DNA of 64,000 nucleotides from Cognatishimia activa (GTDB lineage: Bacteria > Pseudomonadota > Alphaproteobacteria > Rhodobacterales > Rhodobacteraceae): contig NZ_CP096147.1 in the NCBI RefSeq assembly GCF_026016445.1, forward strand, positions 1,710,501 through 1,774,500, given 5' to 3'. The notes beneath the pieces are model-generated. The model saw only the letters and a list, made by a program, of their open reading frames with translations. It was not told where the DNA came from and made no database searches. The translations under genes were made by a program, and so were the position numbers. This document shows positions 8,481 through 16,675 of this stretch, in pieces (the first letter of the stretch is position 1; the number at the start of each line of letters is the position of its first letter).

Positions 8481-10886
8481 ATGCCCACGCTGCCGAAGCG
8501 ATTTGACGCTTGGTTTGCCAGCAAAGGCTGGCACATTCATCCGCATCAGCAGGAGATGCTCGATCGCGCGGATGACCCTTCGCTAATGCTGATTGCCCCG
8601 ACAGGGGGCGGTAAAACATTGGCCGGCTTTCTCCCAACACTCGTTGATCTCTCTGAAGTGTCTCATGAGGGTATGCACACGCTTTATGTCTCGCCCCTGA
8701 AGGCTTTAGCGGCAGACATCAAACGCAACCTGCGCACGCCCGTGGATGAGTTGAGGCTCGATATTCGGATCGAGGACCGCACCGGGGATACATCGAACTT
8801 TCAAAAGAAACGCCAGCGCGCTGACCCGCCGCATATCCTGCTGACCACACCAGAAAGTCTTGCCCTACTGACAAGCTATGAAGATGCCGAGCGCACCTTC
8901 AAGGGCCTGAAACGCGTGGTGGTCGATGAAATCCATGCACTGGCGGAAAGCAAGCGCGGCGACCAACTGATGCTGGCCTTGGCACGCCTTCAAGCGATCT
9001 GCCCTGATCTGCGCCGTGTCGGGCTTTCAGCCACCGTCGATAACCCCGATGAAATCGCCGGGCTATTGGCGCGGCATCCTGACCCTTGCGACATCCTCCA
9101 CGCAGACCCCGGCCCTGATCCTGACATCGCGATGCTGATCACCGAGGAAGCCCCTCCTTGGGCGGGTGGTGGCGCGGCCTATGCGATCCCAGCGGTGCTG
9201 GAGCAGATCAAACAGCATAAGACCACACTTATCTTTCACAACACCCGCGCGCAGGCTGAAATCTTCTTTCACAAGCTCTGGCTTGCCAATGAGGACGGGC
9301 TGCCGATTGGCATTCATCATGGCAGTCTGGATCGCGAACAGCGCCAAAAGGTCGAAGCTGCCATGGTGCGCGGTGATCTGCGGGCGATTGTCTGCACAGG
9401 GAGCCTTGATCTGGGCATCGACTGGGGGGACGTGGACCTGGTGATCCAGATCGGCGCACCCAAGAATGTGAAACGGCTTGTCCAGCGCATTGGCCGCGCC
9501 AATCACCGTTACAATGCGCCCTCCAAGGCGCTATTGGTGCCTGCCAACCGGTTTGAAGTCGTGGAGTGTACCGCCGCTTTGCAAGCGGTCTTAGAGCGCG
9601 ATCTGGACGGTGAAACGCGTGGCGCTGGTCCCTTGGATGTCCTCTGTCAGCATATCTTGTTGCGCGCGGCCTCCGGGCCCTTCCAAGCAGATGAGCTTTT
9701 TGCAGAGATGTCCTCGGTTGGTGCCTTCGCTGACATGACACGCGAGGCTTTTGACGCCTGTCTCGATTTCTGCGCCACCGGCGGATACGCCCTTCGCGCC
9801 TATGATCAATGGCAACGCCTGCAACAGCGCCCCGATAGAGCGTGGCAACTCCGTGATCCGCGCACCGCCGCGAAAATCCGTATGAATGCAGGCACCATTC
9901 AGGACAGCGACCTTTTGAAGGTGCGGATGAAGCGCAGCCGTGGTGGCAAACCACTTGGTGAGGTCGAGGAATATTTCGCAGCCTCATTGCTGCCCGGAGA
10001 CACCTTTCTGATTGGTGGGCAAATCGTGAAATACGAAGGCCTGCGCGAAATGACTGTAGAAGTCAGCAAAGATGCGCGCAAAAAGCCCAAGGTCGCGGTC
10101 TTTGGCGGCACAAAGTTCTCAACTTCCACCCAGCTGTCCCAACGTATCCTCCGCCTGTTTCAGCAAGAGACATGGCCTGATTTGCCAAGGCACACAGCTG
10201 AATGGCTGACCTTGCAGCGAGAGATATCTGAGCTCCCGCAACCCGGCCGGTTGCTGATCGAAAGCTTCCCCCACAATGGGCGCAATCATCTCTGCGTTTA
10301 TGGATTTGCCGGGCGCAATGCGCAGCAAACGCTTGGGCTACTGCTGACCAAACGCATGGAAGAGCTGGGGCTCGCACCGATGGGTTTTGTCTCGACCGAT
10401 TATGCAACGTTGATCTGGGGCATCGATGCGGTCACTGATCCTGCACCACTTTTGGATAGAGATGCGCTGCATGACGGGCTCGATGGGTGGCTTGCCGGCA
10501 ACGCTTTGATGAAGCGCACCTTTCGGGGCGTTGCGACCATTGCGGGGCTAATCGAGCGCAATACGCAAGGGCAGCGCAAGTCTGGGCGGCAGGCGACATT
10601 TTCCAGCGACATCCTCTATGATACGCTGCAGAAATACGACCCAGATCATTTGCTGATGCGCATCACGCGTGACGAAGCCATGCGCGGCATGGTCGATTTC
10701 TCGCGCATTGATGAAATGCTGGATCGGGTCGCAGACCGGATTGATCACATTACTCTGGAGCATGTCACGCCGCTGGCAGCGCCGCTTTTATTGGAGGTCG
10801 GCAAAGTCACTGTGGCAGGCAGTGCCGAAGAGCGGCTTCTGGCGGAAGAGGAAGCCGCTTTAATGGAGACAGCCGGGCTTGCCTAA
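8481..10886 (+). CDS. ligase-associated DEXH-box DNA helicase (LhrC2 type)
   Basis: This superfamily 2 helicase of 801 residues is related to the Lhr core. It has Walker A in APTGGGKTLAGF, Walker B/DEIH in VVVDEIHALAESKRG, motif III SATV and motif VI QRIGRANHR in the first 450 residues, followed by a winged-helix and beta-barrel Lhr-specific region. The length fits the ligase-associated DNA-damage-response helicase. These enzymes are 3'-5' translocases encoded with PdeM and often with an ATP-dependent DNA ligase and an exonuclease. Here only PdeM follows; ligase and exonuclease are absent from the window. Confidence 0.9.
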   Translation: MPTLPKRFDAWFASKGWHIHPHQQEMLDRADDPSLMLIAPTGGGKTLAGFLPTLVDLSEVSHEGMHTLYVSPLKALAADIKRNLRTPVDELRLDIRIEDRTGDTSNFQKKRQRADPPHILLTTPESLALLTSYEDAERTFKGLKRVVVDEIHALAESKRGDQLMLALARLQAICPDLRRVGLSATVDNPDEIAGLLARHPDPCDILHADPGPDPDIAMLITEEAPPWAGGGAAYAIPAVLEQIKQHKTTLIFHNTRAQAEIFFHKLWLANEDGLPIGIHHGSLDREQRQKVEAAMVRGDLRAIVCTGSLDLGIDWGDVDLVIQIGAPKNVKRLVQRIGRANHRYNAPSKALLVPANRFEVVECTAALQAVLERDLDGETRGAGPLDVLCQHILLRAASGPFQADELFAEMSSVGAFADMTREAFDACLDFCATGGYALRAYDQWQRLQQRPDRAWQLRDPRTAAKIRMNAGTIQDSDLLKVRMKRSRGGKPLGEVEEYFAASLLPGDTFLIGGQIVKYEGLREMTVEVSKDARKKPKVAVFGGTKFSTSTQLSQRILRLFQQETWPDLPRHTAEWLTLQREISELPQPGRLLIESFPHNGRNHLCVYGFAGRNAQQTLGLLLTKRMEELGLAPMGFVSTDYATLIWGIDAVTDPAPLLDRDALHDGLDGWLAGNALMKRTFRGVATIAGLIERNTQGQRKSGRQATFSSDILYDTLQKYDPDHLLMRITRDEAMRGMVDFSRIDEMLDRVADRIDHITLEHVTPLAAPLLLEVGKVTVAGSAEERLLAEEEAALMETAGLA

Positions 10887-10926
10887 TCGCTTGTCATGAC
10901 CTCGGAATCAGGTCACCAATGAGCGC

Positions 10927-11601
10927 ATGAAAACCGTGGATTTCTCTTTGGCTGGTGTGCAGCTCACAGCGCTTGGATCGGGCGCGCTGTGGTGGCAGGA
11001 TAAAAGCCTGCTTTGCATTTCAGACCTACATCTGGGGAAATCAGAACGCATCCTGCGCCGGGGTGGCAGCGCCTTGCCGCCTTATGACACGCGCGACACG
11101 CTGATCCGACTTGAACAAGACCTGCGCTTCACCAATGCGGAAACGGTTGTCTGTCTGGGTGACAGTTTTGATGATCTGGAGGTGCTTGACGCCATGCCAG
11201 AGAGCGAAAGCAATTGGATCAACCGCCTGCAAGCGGGACGGCGCTGGGTTTGGATTGAAGGCAACCACGATCCGGGACCGGTTGAACTGCCCGGCAGTCA
11301 CCTCGCAGAACTGCCACTACCACCGCTGACCTTCCGTCACATCGCAGAAACAGGCAAAAGCGGTGAAATCTCTGGGCATTACCATCCAAAGGTGCGCGTA
11401 CAAACACGGCTGCGCGGCATTTCCCGGCCTGCTTTCTTATTTGATGCAGATCGCGTGATTATGCCTGCCTATGGCACCTACACGGGCGGATTGCGCAGTA
11501 CGGAAGCAGTTCTGAGTGAGCTGATGCGTCCAGAGGCAAAAGCCATTGTTACTGGACAGACACCTCGGATTGTTCCCCTGCCCCGTCAAGCGAAACGCTA
11601 A
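10927..11601 (+). CDS. pdeM: ligase-associated DNA damage response endonuclease PdeM
   Basis: A calcineurin-like metallophosphoesterase of 224 residues. Metal-binding motifs in order are SDLHLGKSE, VCLGDSFDD, EGNHDPG and SGHYHPKVR, followed by the C-terminal MPAYGTYTGG segment conserved in the family. PdeM is thought to cleave nucleic acids during repair together with the helicase encoded just upstream. The second motif has Phe-Asp-Asp where classical phosphoesterases carry GDxxHD or GDxxDR. The last 53 bases overlap the 3' end of the convergent LytTR gene. Confidence 0.9.
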   Translation: MKTVDFSLAGVQLTALGSGALWWQDKSLLCISDLHLGKSERILRRGGSALPPYDTRDTLIRLEQDLRFTNAETVVCLGDSFDDLEVLDAMPESESNWINRLQAGRRWVWIEGNHDPGPVELPGSHLAELPLPPLTFRHIAETGKSGEISGHYHPKVRVQTRLRGISRPAFLFDADRVIMPAYGTYTGGLRSTEAVLSELMRPEAKAIVTGQTPRIVPLPRQAKR

Positions 11602-12391
11602 TGGCCAATTGTTCGACATCGGCGCGGTAATTCCGGCTGACCGGCACGCGATCTCCATTTTTGAGCAGCAAATAGACTTTGCCCTGCTCTTTGAGCACGC
11701 CCTGCATGGCACTTTGCGCGACCCAGTGCGAGCGATGGACCAAAGTCCCTTCCACACCGTCCATTTCTGAAATCGCATCGCGCAGCCGCATACGGATTGG
11801 GTGCTCTCCCGCAGCGGTCAATACATGCACAAAGTGATCGTTCGCAGACAGGCGCAGGACCTCAGTGTCTTTGAGTTCTGGCAGCCGCTCCATCAGTCGT
11901 GGCTTCAAGCTTACCTGCGTTATCGAACTATGCGGGGGCAACTCAATCGCAGTCGCTACGCTTGATTTGGATGTCTCAAGTACCGCATTCATAAAAATCG
12001 ACCGCGCAAGCAACACCGCAAAAAAGACAAAGCCCACCCAGCCCATGAGCTGCAGATACGGGGCGGAACTTGCACGTTCAGGACTAAAGAGACGCGATAA
12101 CCAGAACACATCTGTGGTGATGAACAGCGTCCCAAGTGTACCGGCCATCATCCGGCTCTTGGTGTTTTCCCCATCGTCAAAGACCATACGTGTCAGAGCA
12201 TGCGCAAGATACCCCAGCAGAATGGAGCTCGTTGTTACAAGCGGCCAATAGGCACACCGCGACGCAAAACTCATACTTTCAAATGTTCCAAAGGGCCCCG
12301 CCAAAATCGAGCCAATGGAGGCAATCGCCCAAATTGAAATAGTCAGTTTTGAGAACAGCGATTTATAAGTGTCTTTGAATGTATCAATCAT
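11549..12391 (-). CDS. membrane-bound LytTR DNA-binding regulator
   Basis: This protein of about 280 residues has four hydrophobic segments in its first 140 residues (around LTISIWAIASIGSILAG, CAYWPLVTTSSILLGYLAHAL, AGTLGTLFITTDVFWL and LMGWVGFVFFAVLLARSIF) and a C-terminal LytTR domain (ELKDTEVLRLSANDHFVHV ... LVHRSHWVAQSAM ... VPVSRNYRADV). LytTR domains usually follow a receiver domain; here the input would be a membrane domain. The ATG at 12391 is preferred over the GTG at 12430, which has no visible ribosome-binding site. The targets and signal are unknown. Confidence 0.8.
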   Translation of the reverse strand: MIDTFKDTYKSLFSKLTISIWAIASIGSILAGPFGTFESMSFASRCAYWPLVTTSSILLGYLAHALTRMVFDDGENTKSRMMAGTLGTLFITTDVFWLSRLFSPERASSAPYLQLMGWVGFVFFAVLLARSIFMNAVLETSKSSVATAIELPPHSSITQVSLKPRLMERLPELKDTEVLRLSANDHFVHVLTAAGEHPIRMRLRDAISEMDGVEGTLVHRSHWVAQSAMQGVLKEQGKVYLLLKNGDRVPVSRNYRADVEQLAISVSLDGAGEQSEVSVQ

Positions 12392-12512
12392 TGAACTCTG
12401 CACGGCCCCGGATGCATGTAATATTATCACGTCAAATTAACGCTTTGTCTATCAGAGCGCGAAAATGGGTCAAATGAATTGGGAATTTCCGACAGGAATT
12501 CCCCAAAACGTG

Positions 12513-12543
12513 AAAAGCGCCGGTGATCTCTCACCGACGCTTC
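12513..12543 (-). terminator. probable terminator after folD
   Basis: Reading leftward, AAGCGTCGGTGA and TCACCGGCGCTT form a stem with one mismatch around a short GAGA loop, followed by TTTT. It lies about 25 bp after the folD stop. A second, weaker hairpin (GGGAATT/AATTCCC at 12481-12503) lies further downstream. Confidence 0.7.
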
Positions 12544-12565
12544 AAAATGCAAGCAGCGATCTCTT

Positions 12566-13456
12566 TTAGGCGGTCAGGCCTTCTGGCTCTGCCAGACCGT
12601 TTGCGCGGCAGCAGGCCGTCACGGTGTTTGCCAAGAGGCAAGCGATGGTCATTGGGCCAACACCACCTGGAACAGGTGTGATGGCGCCAGCGCGTTCGGC
12701 GCAGGATGCGAAGTCCACGTCGCCAACCAGTTTGTTTTTACCGTCGCGTTCGATGCGGTTGATGCCCACATCAATTACAGTCGCGCCTTCTTTGATCCAG
12801 TCGCCTGGAACCATTTCAGGGCGGCCAACAGCAGCAACTACGATGTCTGCGCGGCGGACAACTTCTGGCAGGTCTTTGGTGCGGGAATGCGCGATCGTCA
12901 CGGTGCAGCTGTCGCCCAGCAGCAGTTGCGCCATCGGCTTACCAACGATGTTGGAGCGACCGATGACAACCGCGTCCATGCCGGACAGGGAGCCGTGGTA
13001 ATCACGCAGCATCATCAGGCAGCCCAGTGGTGTACATGGCACCATGGATTTCTGACCAGTGCCCAAAAGACCCACGTTTGAGATGTGGAATCCATCGACG
13101 TCTTTCTCAGGCGCAATGGAGTTGATGATCAGGTCTTCGTTCAGGTGACCCGGCAGCGGTAGCTGAACCAGAATACCGTGCACATTTGGATCGTTGTTCA
13201 GCTTCTCAACAACCGCCAGCAGATCCTCTTCAGAGGTGTCCGCGTCCATCTTGTGCTCATAGCTGTTCATGCCTGCTTCGACGGTCTGTTTGCCCTTGGA
13301 GCGCACATAGACTTGGGAAGCTGGGTCTTCGCCGACCAGCACAACCGCCAGACCCGGGGTGATGCCATGCTCTTCTTTCAAGCGGGCGACATGGCCTGCG
13401 ACTTTCTCGCGAACGGTCGCCGCAAAGGCTTTGCCGTCGATAATATTTGCTGTCAT
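12566..13456 (-). CDS. folD: bifunctional methylenetetrahydrofolate dehydrogenase/cyclohydrolase, FolD
   Basis: This protein of 296 residues interconverts 5,10-methylene-, 5,10-methenyl- and 10-formyl-tetrahydrofolate using NADP. Visible motifs are the catalytic Tyr/Lys region [42 protein letters not shown], the nucleotide-binding [16 protein letters not shown] and the C-terminal [24 protein letters not shown] lies about 6 bases before the ATG at 13456. It is the last gene of a three-gene minus-strand unit with fhs and a chorismate mutase, and together with Fhs it supplies formyl-THF or oxidises C1 units. Confidence 0.96.
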   Translation of the reverse strand: MTANIIDGKAFAATVREKVAGHVARLKEEHGITPGLAVVLVGEDPASQVYVRSKGKQTVEAGMNSYEHKMDADTSEEDLLAVVEKLNNDPNVHGILVQLPLPGHLNEDLIINSIAPEKDVDGFHISNVGLLGTGQKSMVPCTPLGCLMMLRDYHGSLSGMDAVVIGRSNIVGKPMAQLLLGDSCTVTIAHSRTKDLPEVVRRADIVVAAVGRPEMVPGDWIKEGATVIDVGINRIERDGKNKLVGDVDFASCAERAGAITPVPGGVGPMTIACLLANTVTACCRANGLAEPEGLTA

Positions 13457-13482
13457 CACTCTCTCCTTGCGGACGATGCCAA

Positions 13483-13788
13483 TTATTTGCGGCCCAGACC
13501 GGTTTCTTCCCGATCAATGGACCAATCAATCACCTGACGCCAAAGCTTTTCGATCAAGTCAGGGTCCAAGCCCTGTACTTCAGCTTCGCGTCGCGCATTC
13601 ACAACAACCTCTTCCACGCGTTCGGGAATGCGGGCTGGCCAGCCGTTCCCTTGCTTCAGTTCGGTTGCTCGATCGATGAACGCCGCCCGCTCCTTGAAGA
13701 GCTGAACCAGTTTCTTGTCCAATGCGTCGATGCCCGAACGGACCTCTTCCATTGATGAACAATCATGTGGTTTTTTGGGTGTGGTCAT
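13483..13788 (-). CDS. chorismate mutase (AroQ class)
   Basis: An all-helical AroQ-type protein of 101 residues: [33 protein letters not shown] with the conserved Arg and Lys of the active site, then [33 protein letters not shown]. It converts chorismate to prephenate for phenylalanine and tyrosine synthesis; some stand-alone homologues are instead isochorismate-pyruvate lyases. A strong AGGAG precedes the ATG. It sits between fhs and folD, an unusual place for an aromatic-pathway gene, with 53 bp after fhs and 27 bp before folD. Confidence 0.88.
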   Translation of the reverse strand: MTTPKKPHDCSSMEEVRSGIDALDKKLVQLFKERAAFIDRATELKQGNGWPARIPERVEEVVVNARREAEVQGLDPDLIEKLWRQVIDWSIDREETGLGRK

Positions 13789-13797
13789 CTGAGTCTC

Positions 13798-13825
13798 CTG
13801 CGGCCCGAAAGCTCTCGGACCGCAG
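13798..13825 (-). other. intercistronic hairpin between fhs and chorismate mutase
   Basis: CTGCGGTCCGA and its complement form a 6+4 bp stem with one mismatch just after the fhs stop. Its 3' arm ends at the base before the AGGAG of the next gene. There is no T run, so it is more likely an mRNA-stabilising or coupling element than a terminator. Confidence 0.5.
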
Positions 13826-13841
13826 TAGCTTTTCTAGGGGC

Positions 13842-15518
13842 TTAGAACAAGCCTTCGATCTGACCTTCTTCGTTCAGGCGGATCGATTCTGACGCTGGTT
13901 TGCGTGGCAGACCTGGCATGGTCATGATCTCACCGCAAACAACCACAATGAAGCCTGCACCCGCAGAGAGGCGAACTTCACGCACTGGAACGGAGTGACC
14001 AGTTGGCGCGCCGCGCAGGTTTGGATCAGTGGAGAAGGAATACTGGGTTTTCGCCATGCAAACCGGCAGGTTGCCGTAGCCCGCTTCTTCCCATTCTTTC
14101 AACTGATTGCGGATCTTCTTGTCAGCCAGAACTTCGTCTGCGCGGTAGATACGCTTCGCGATGGTTTCGACTTTCTCAAAGAGCGGCATATCGTCTGGGT
14201 AGATCGGTGCAAAGTTTGCAGCATCTGCGTCAACGATTTCCACAACTTTTTCCGCCAGAGGTGCAGAGCCTTCAGAACCCAGCTCCCAGTGACGGGACAG
14301 AACCGCTTCGACACCGTGGGTTGCACAGTAGTCTTTAACAGCTTGTACTTCTGCATCTGTGTCAGTCACGAAGTGGTTGATCGCAACCACAACAGGCACG
14401 CCGAAGGACTTCACGTTTTCGATGTGACGGCCAAGGTTTGCACAACCGTTGTTCACGGCGTCAACGTTTTCCGCGCCCAGATCCGCTTTGGCAACGCCAC
14501 CGTTCATTTTCATTGCGCGCACTGTCGCAACCAGAACAACCGCAGAAGGCGCGATGCCTGCTTTGCGGCATTTGATGTTCATGAACTTCTCGGCACCAAG
14601 GTCTGCACCAAAGCCCGCTTCGGTCACAACGTAGTCCGCGACTTTCAGCGCAGTCTTTGTTGCGATGACAGAGTTACAGCCGTGCGCGATGTTCGCGAAT
14701 GGGCCGCCATGTACGAAGGCTGGATTGTTTTCCAGAGTTTGCACCAGGTTTGGCTGCATCGCGTCTTTCAGCAGAACAGTCATAGCGCCTTCTGCTTTGA
14801 TGTCGCGGCAGTAAACTGGTGTCTTGTCGCGACGGTAAGCAACAATGATGTCGCCCAGGCGTTTCTCAAGGTCTTGCAGATCGTTTGCCAGACACAGGAT
14901 CGCCATAACCTCAGAGGCCACAGTGATGTCGAAACCAGTTTCACGTGGGAAACCGTTGGAAACGCCGCCCAGAGACGCAGTGATCTGACGCAGCGCGCGG
15001 TCGTTCATGTCAACAACGCGACGCCATGCGACGCGGCGGATGTCGATTTCCTGCTCGTTGCCCCAATAGATGTGGTTGTCGATCATCGCGGACAGCAGAG
15101 AGTGCGCGGATGTGATCGCGTGGAAGTCACCTGTGAAGTGCAGGTTCATTTCTTCCATAGGCACAACCTGTGCCATGCCGCCACCTGCAGCACCACCCTT
15201 CATGCCGAAGTTCGGGCCGAGGGAGGCTTCGCGAATACAGATCATCGCGTTTTTGCCGATGCGGTTCAGGCCGTCACCCAGACCAACCGTGGTTGTGGTT
15301 TTACCTTCACCAGCTGGTGTTGGGTTGATCGCTGTGACCAGAATCAGCTTGCCATCTTCTTTGTCTTTGACAGAGTTGATGAATTCCTGGCTTACCTTCG
15401 CCTTGTCGTGGCCATAAGGCAGCAGGTCATCGTTAGACATGCCGATTTTAGCGCCGATCTCTTGGATTGGCAGCTTGTTCGCTTCGCGAGCAATTTCAAT
15501 ATCTGATTTGTAGGCCAT
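13842..15518 (-). CDS. fhs: formate-tetrahydrofolate ligase
   Basis: This enzyme of 558 residues joins formate to tetrahydrofolate with ATP. The P-loop-like [19 protein letters not shown] lies near residue 65 and is followed by [18 protein letters not shown] and [24 protein letters not shown], all diagnostic of Fhs. The length is standard. It is the first gene of the fhs-chorismate mutase-folD unit. In roseobacters Fhs/FolD are linked with handling formyl and formate units released from demethylation of compounds such as DMSP and glycine betaine; that role is inferred here, not shown. Confidence 0.97.
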   Translation of the reverse strand: MAYKSDIEIAREANKLPIQEIGAKIGMSNDDLLPYGHDKAKVSQEFINSVKDKEDGKLILVTAINPTPAGEGKTTTTVGLGDGLNRIGKNAMICIREASLGPNFGMKGGAAGGGMAQVVPMEEMNLHFTGDFHAITSAHSLLSAMIDNHIYWGNEQEIDIRRVAWRRVVDMNDRALRQITASLGGVSNGFPRETGFDITVASEVMAILCLANDLQDLEKRLGDIIVAYRRDKTPVYCRDIKAEGAMTVLLKDAMQPNLVQTLENNPAFVHGGPFANIAHGCNSVIATKTALKVADYVVTEAGFGADLGAEKFMNIKCRKAGIAPSAVVLVATVRAMKMNGGVAKADLGAENVDAVNNGCANLGRHIENVKSFGVPVVVAINHFVTDTDAEVQAVKDYCATHGVEAVLSRHWELGSEGSAPLAEKVVEIVDADAANFAPIYPDDMPLFEKVETIAKRIYRADEVLADKKIRNQLKEWEEAGYGNLPVCMAKTQYSFSTDPNLRGAPTGHSVPVREVRLSAGAGFIVVVCGEIMTMPGLPRKPASESIRLNEEGQIEGLF

Positions 15519-15859
15519 AACCGCATAACTCCTTCGGTGCGCCGCAACTTACGCATGGATTAGCCTGACACGATAGACAAGCAGGTTGAGAATACGACAT
15601 TTCGCGATTAACTTGCGTCGTAAATCATATCCTATGTCGCGCATTGGAAACTTTGCTCATTGCTCCGCTAGGCATGCGCGAAATCTGTGGGTTCTTTCTA
15701 GAAACCTAGCAGAACAGAACAATCGACTGGCCCGAAGTCGTTCTGTCCTGTCGCTTTCTTAACATTATTTTGCGAACAGGTCCTGGCTGTTTTACCGAAG
15801 CCAGATGTGTCCGTGAAACCGCCTTCTTTAGCGCTCAACAGCGCGCGGAGGATAGCACT
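15519..15859. other. non-coding region upstream of fhs
   Basis: A 341-bp gap that should hold the fhs promoter and 5' leader (an AAGGAG lies 10 bases before the fhs ATG). I see no gene. It contains TTTCTAGAAA (15696-15705) inside a longer imperfect dyad, and an imperfect hairpin at 15714-15746 made of ACAGAA/TTCTGT and CGACT/AGTCG with a four-base bulge. I could not match either to a known riboswitch. Confidence 0.45.
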
Positions 15860-16546
15860 CTAAATAGTTCTAAGGGGTCGTCGATGGGGGTCAATCTGAC
15901 TGCGCACAAACACGACCAATGCTGCGACCAAAGAAAAGGCAAAGCCGAACTCCATAATCTCTTCCATGTAACTGGCGACTGTCAAAGCAGCCGGAGCTAG
16001 CGTCAGGCCAATTGCAGACAGGTTGGCCTCGACCCCATCCAGAACAAGTGAGAGCGAAACAAAAACACCGCTCGCCGCCAAAATCAGCGCCCATGTGTCA
16101 CCCTGGAAAAGCGCAGACAAGAACGGGCGTGCGCCATTCACCAACAAGCTAATGAGAGTGATAGCAATAACGCCCATAGCGCTCGCCGAAACAAGCTTTT
16201 GCCAAATCGGAACGGGTGCGCTGAATATTTCTGTTCTCAACAAACCCGGGTCGAACCACCAGTTTTGGAAATCCATCTCTCTGAGAGCCAAAAACGCAAA
16301 GACGTAAGGGATCGCCCAAAGCCTCACCAAGCCGCTCTTGTGAAACGAGCATCCGATCAAAGCGGCAAATGACAAGCAGACAAATGAGGAGAGTTCTAAA
16401 GCACCAAGCTCGGATTTAATCGCGACCTGCCAACCGCCGGACATCACATTGCCCACGATCAGCAAAATACAGATCGAAAGAAGCGCGCGTAAACTGCCAC
16501 GCTGGAAAGCAACAGTGGCGATACTGGATTGTGCGGAAGTAACCAT
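15860..16546 (-). CDS. polytopic membrane protein of unknown function
   Basis: A protein of about 228 residues with roughly six hydrophobic segments (for example ALLSICILLIVGNVMSGGW, LSSFVCLSFAALIGC, IPYVFAFLALREM, LVSASAMGVIAITLISLLV, WALILAASGVFVSLSLVL and AFSLVAALVVFVRS). A motif REMDFQNWWFDPGLLRTEIF lies between the third and fourth. I do not recognise a family with certainty. The ATG at 16546 is taken because the longer frame starts at a TTG without support. It lies between fhs and the ftsH terminator and appears to be a single-gene unit. Confidence 0.65.
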   Translation of the reverse strand: MVTSAQSSIATVAFQRGSLRALLSICILLIVGNVMSGGWQVAIKSELGALELSSFVCLSFAALIGCSFHKSGLVRLWAIPYVFAFLALREMDFQNWWFDPGLLRTEIFSAPVPIWQKLVSASAMGVIAITLISLLVNGARPFLSALFQGDTWALILAASGVFVSLSLVLDGVEANLSAIGLTLAPAALTVASYMEEIMEFGFAFSLVAALVVFVRSQIDPHRRPLRTI

Positions 16547-16619
16547 ATTTTCCAAAGGCAACCGTCGGATAGGACGACCCCAGCTCCTAAGCTTTGACAA
16601 CGTAGTGGGATATAGGAAC

Positions 16620-16646
16620 GAAAAACCCCGGCCAAATAGGCCGGGG
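16620..16646 (-). terminator. intrinsic terminator after ftsH
   Basis: CCCCGGCC and GGCCGGGG flank a five-base loop, and on the minus strand this is followed by TTTTT. It lies 30 bp after the ftsH stop and closes the tol-ftsH block. Confidence 0.88.
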
Positions 16647-16675
16647 TATACGTTTTCGCTCTTTGCTACGTGCGT

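Noticed and set aside
13483..13788. Chorismate mutase as part of a prephenate dehydratase fusion
   Set aside because: The frame ends at 101 residues with a normal stop and no dehydratase domain follows.
13995..15506. 503-codon open frame opposite fhs
   Set aside because: It lies wholly antisense to a well-recognised enzyme and its composition (His, Arg, Val and Cys runs) is that of a reversed codon pattern.
15519..15700. Tetrahydrofolate riboswitch before fhs
   Set aside because: I could not find a convincing match to a known THF riboswitch fold; only generic hairpins are seen.
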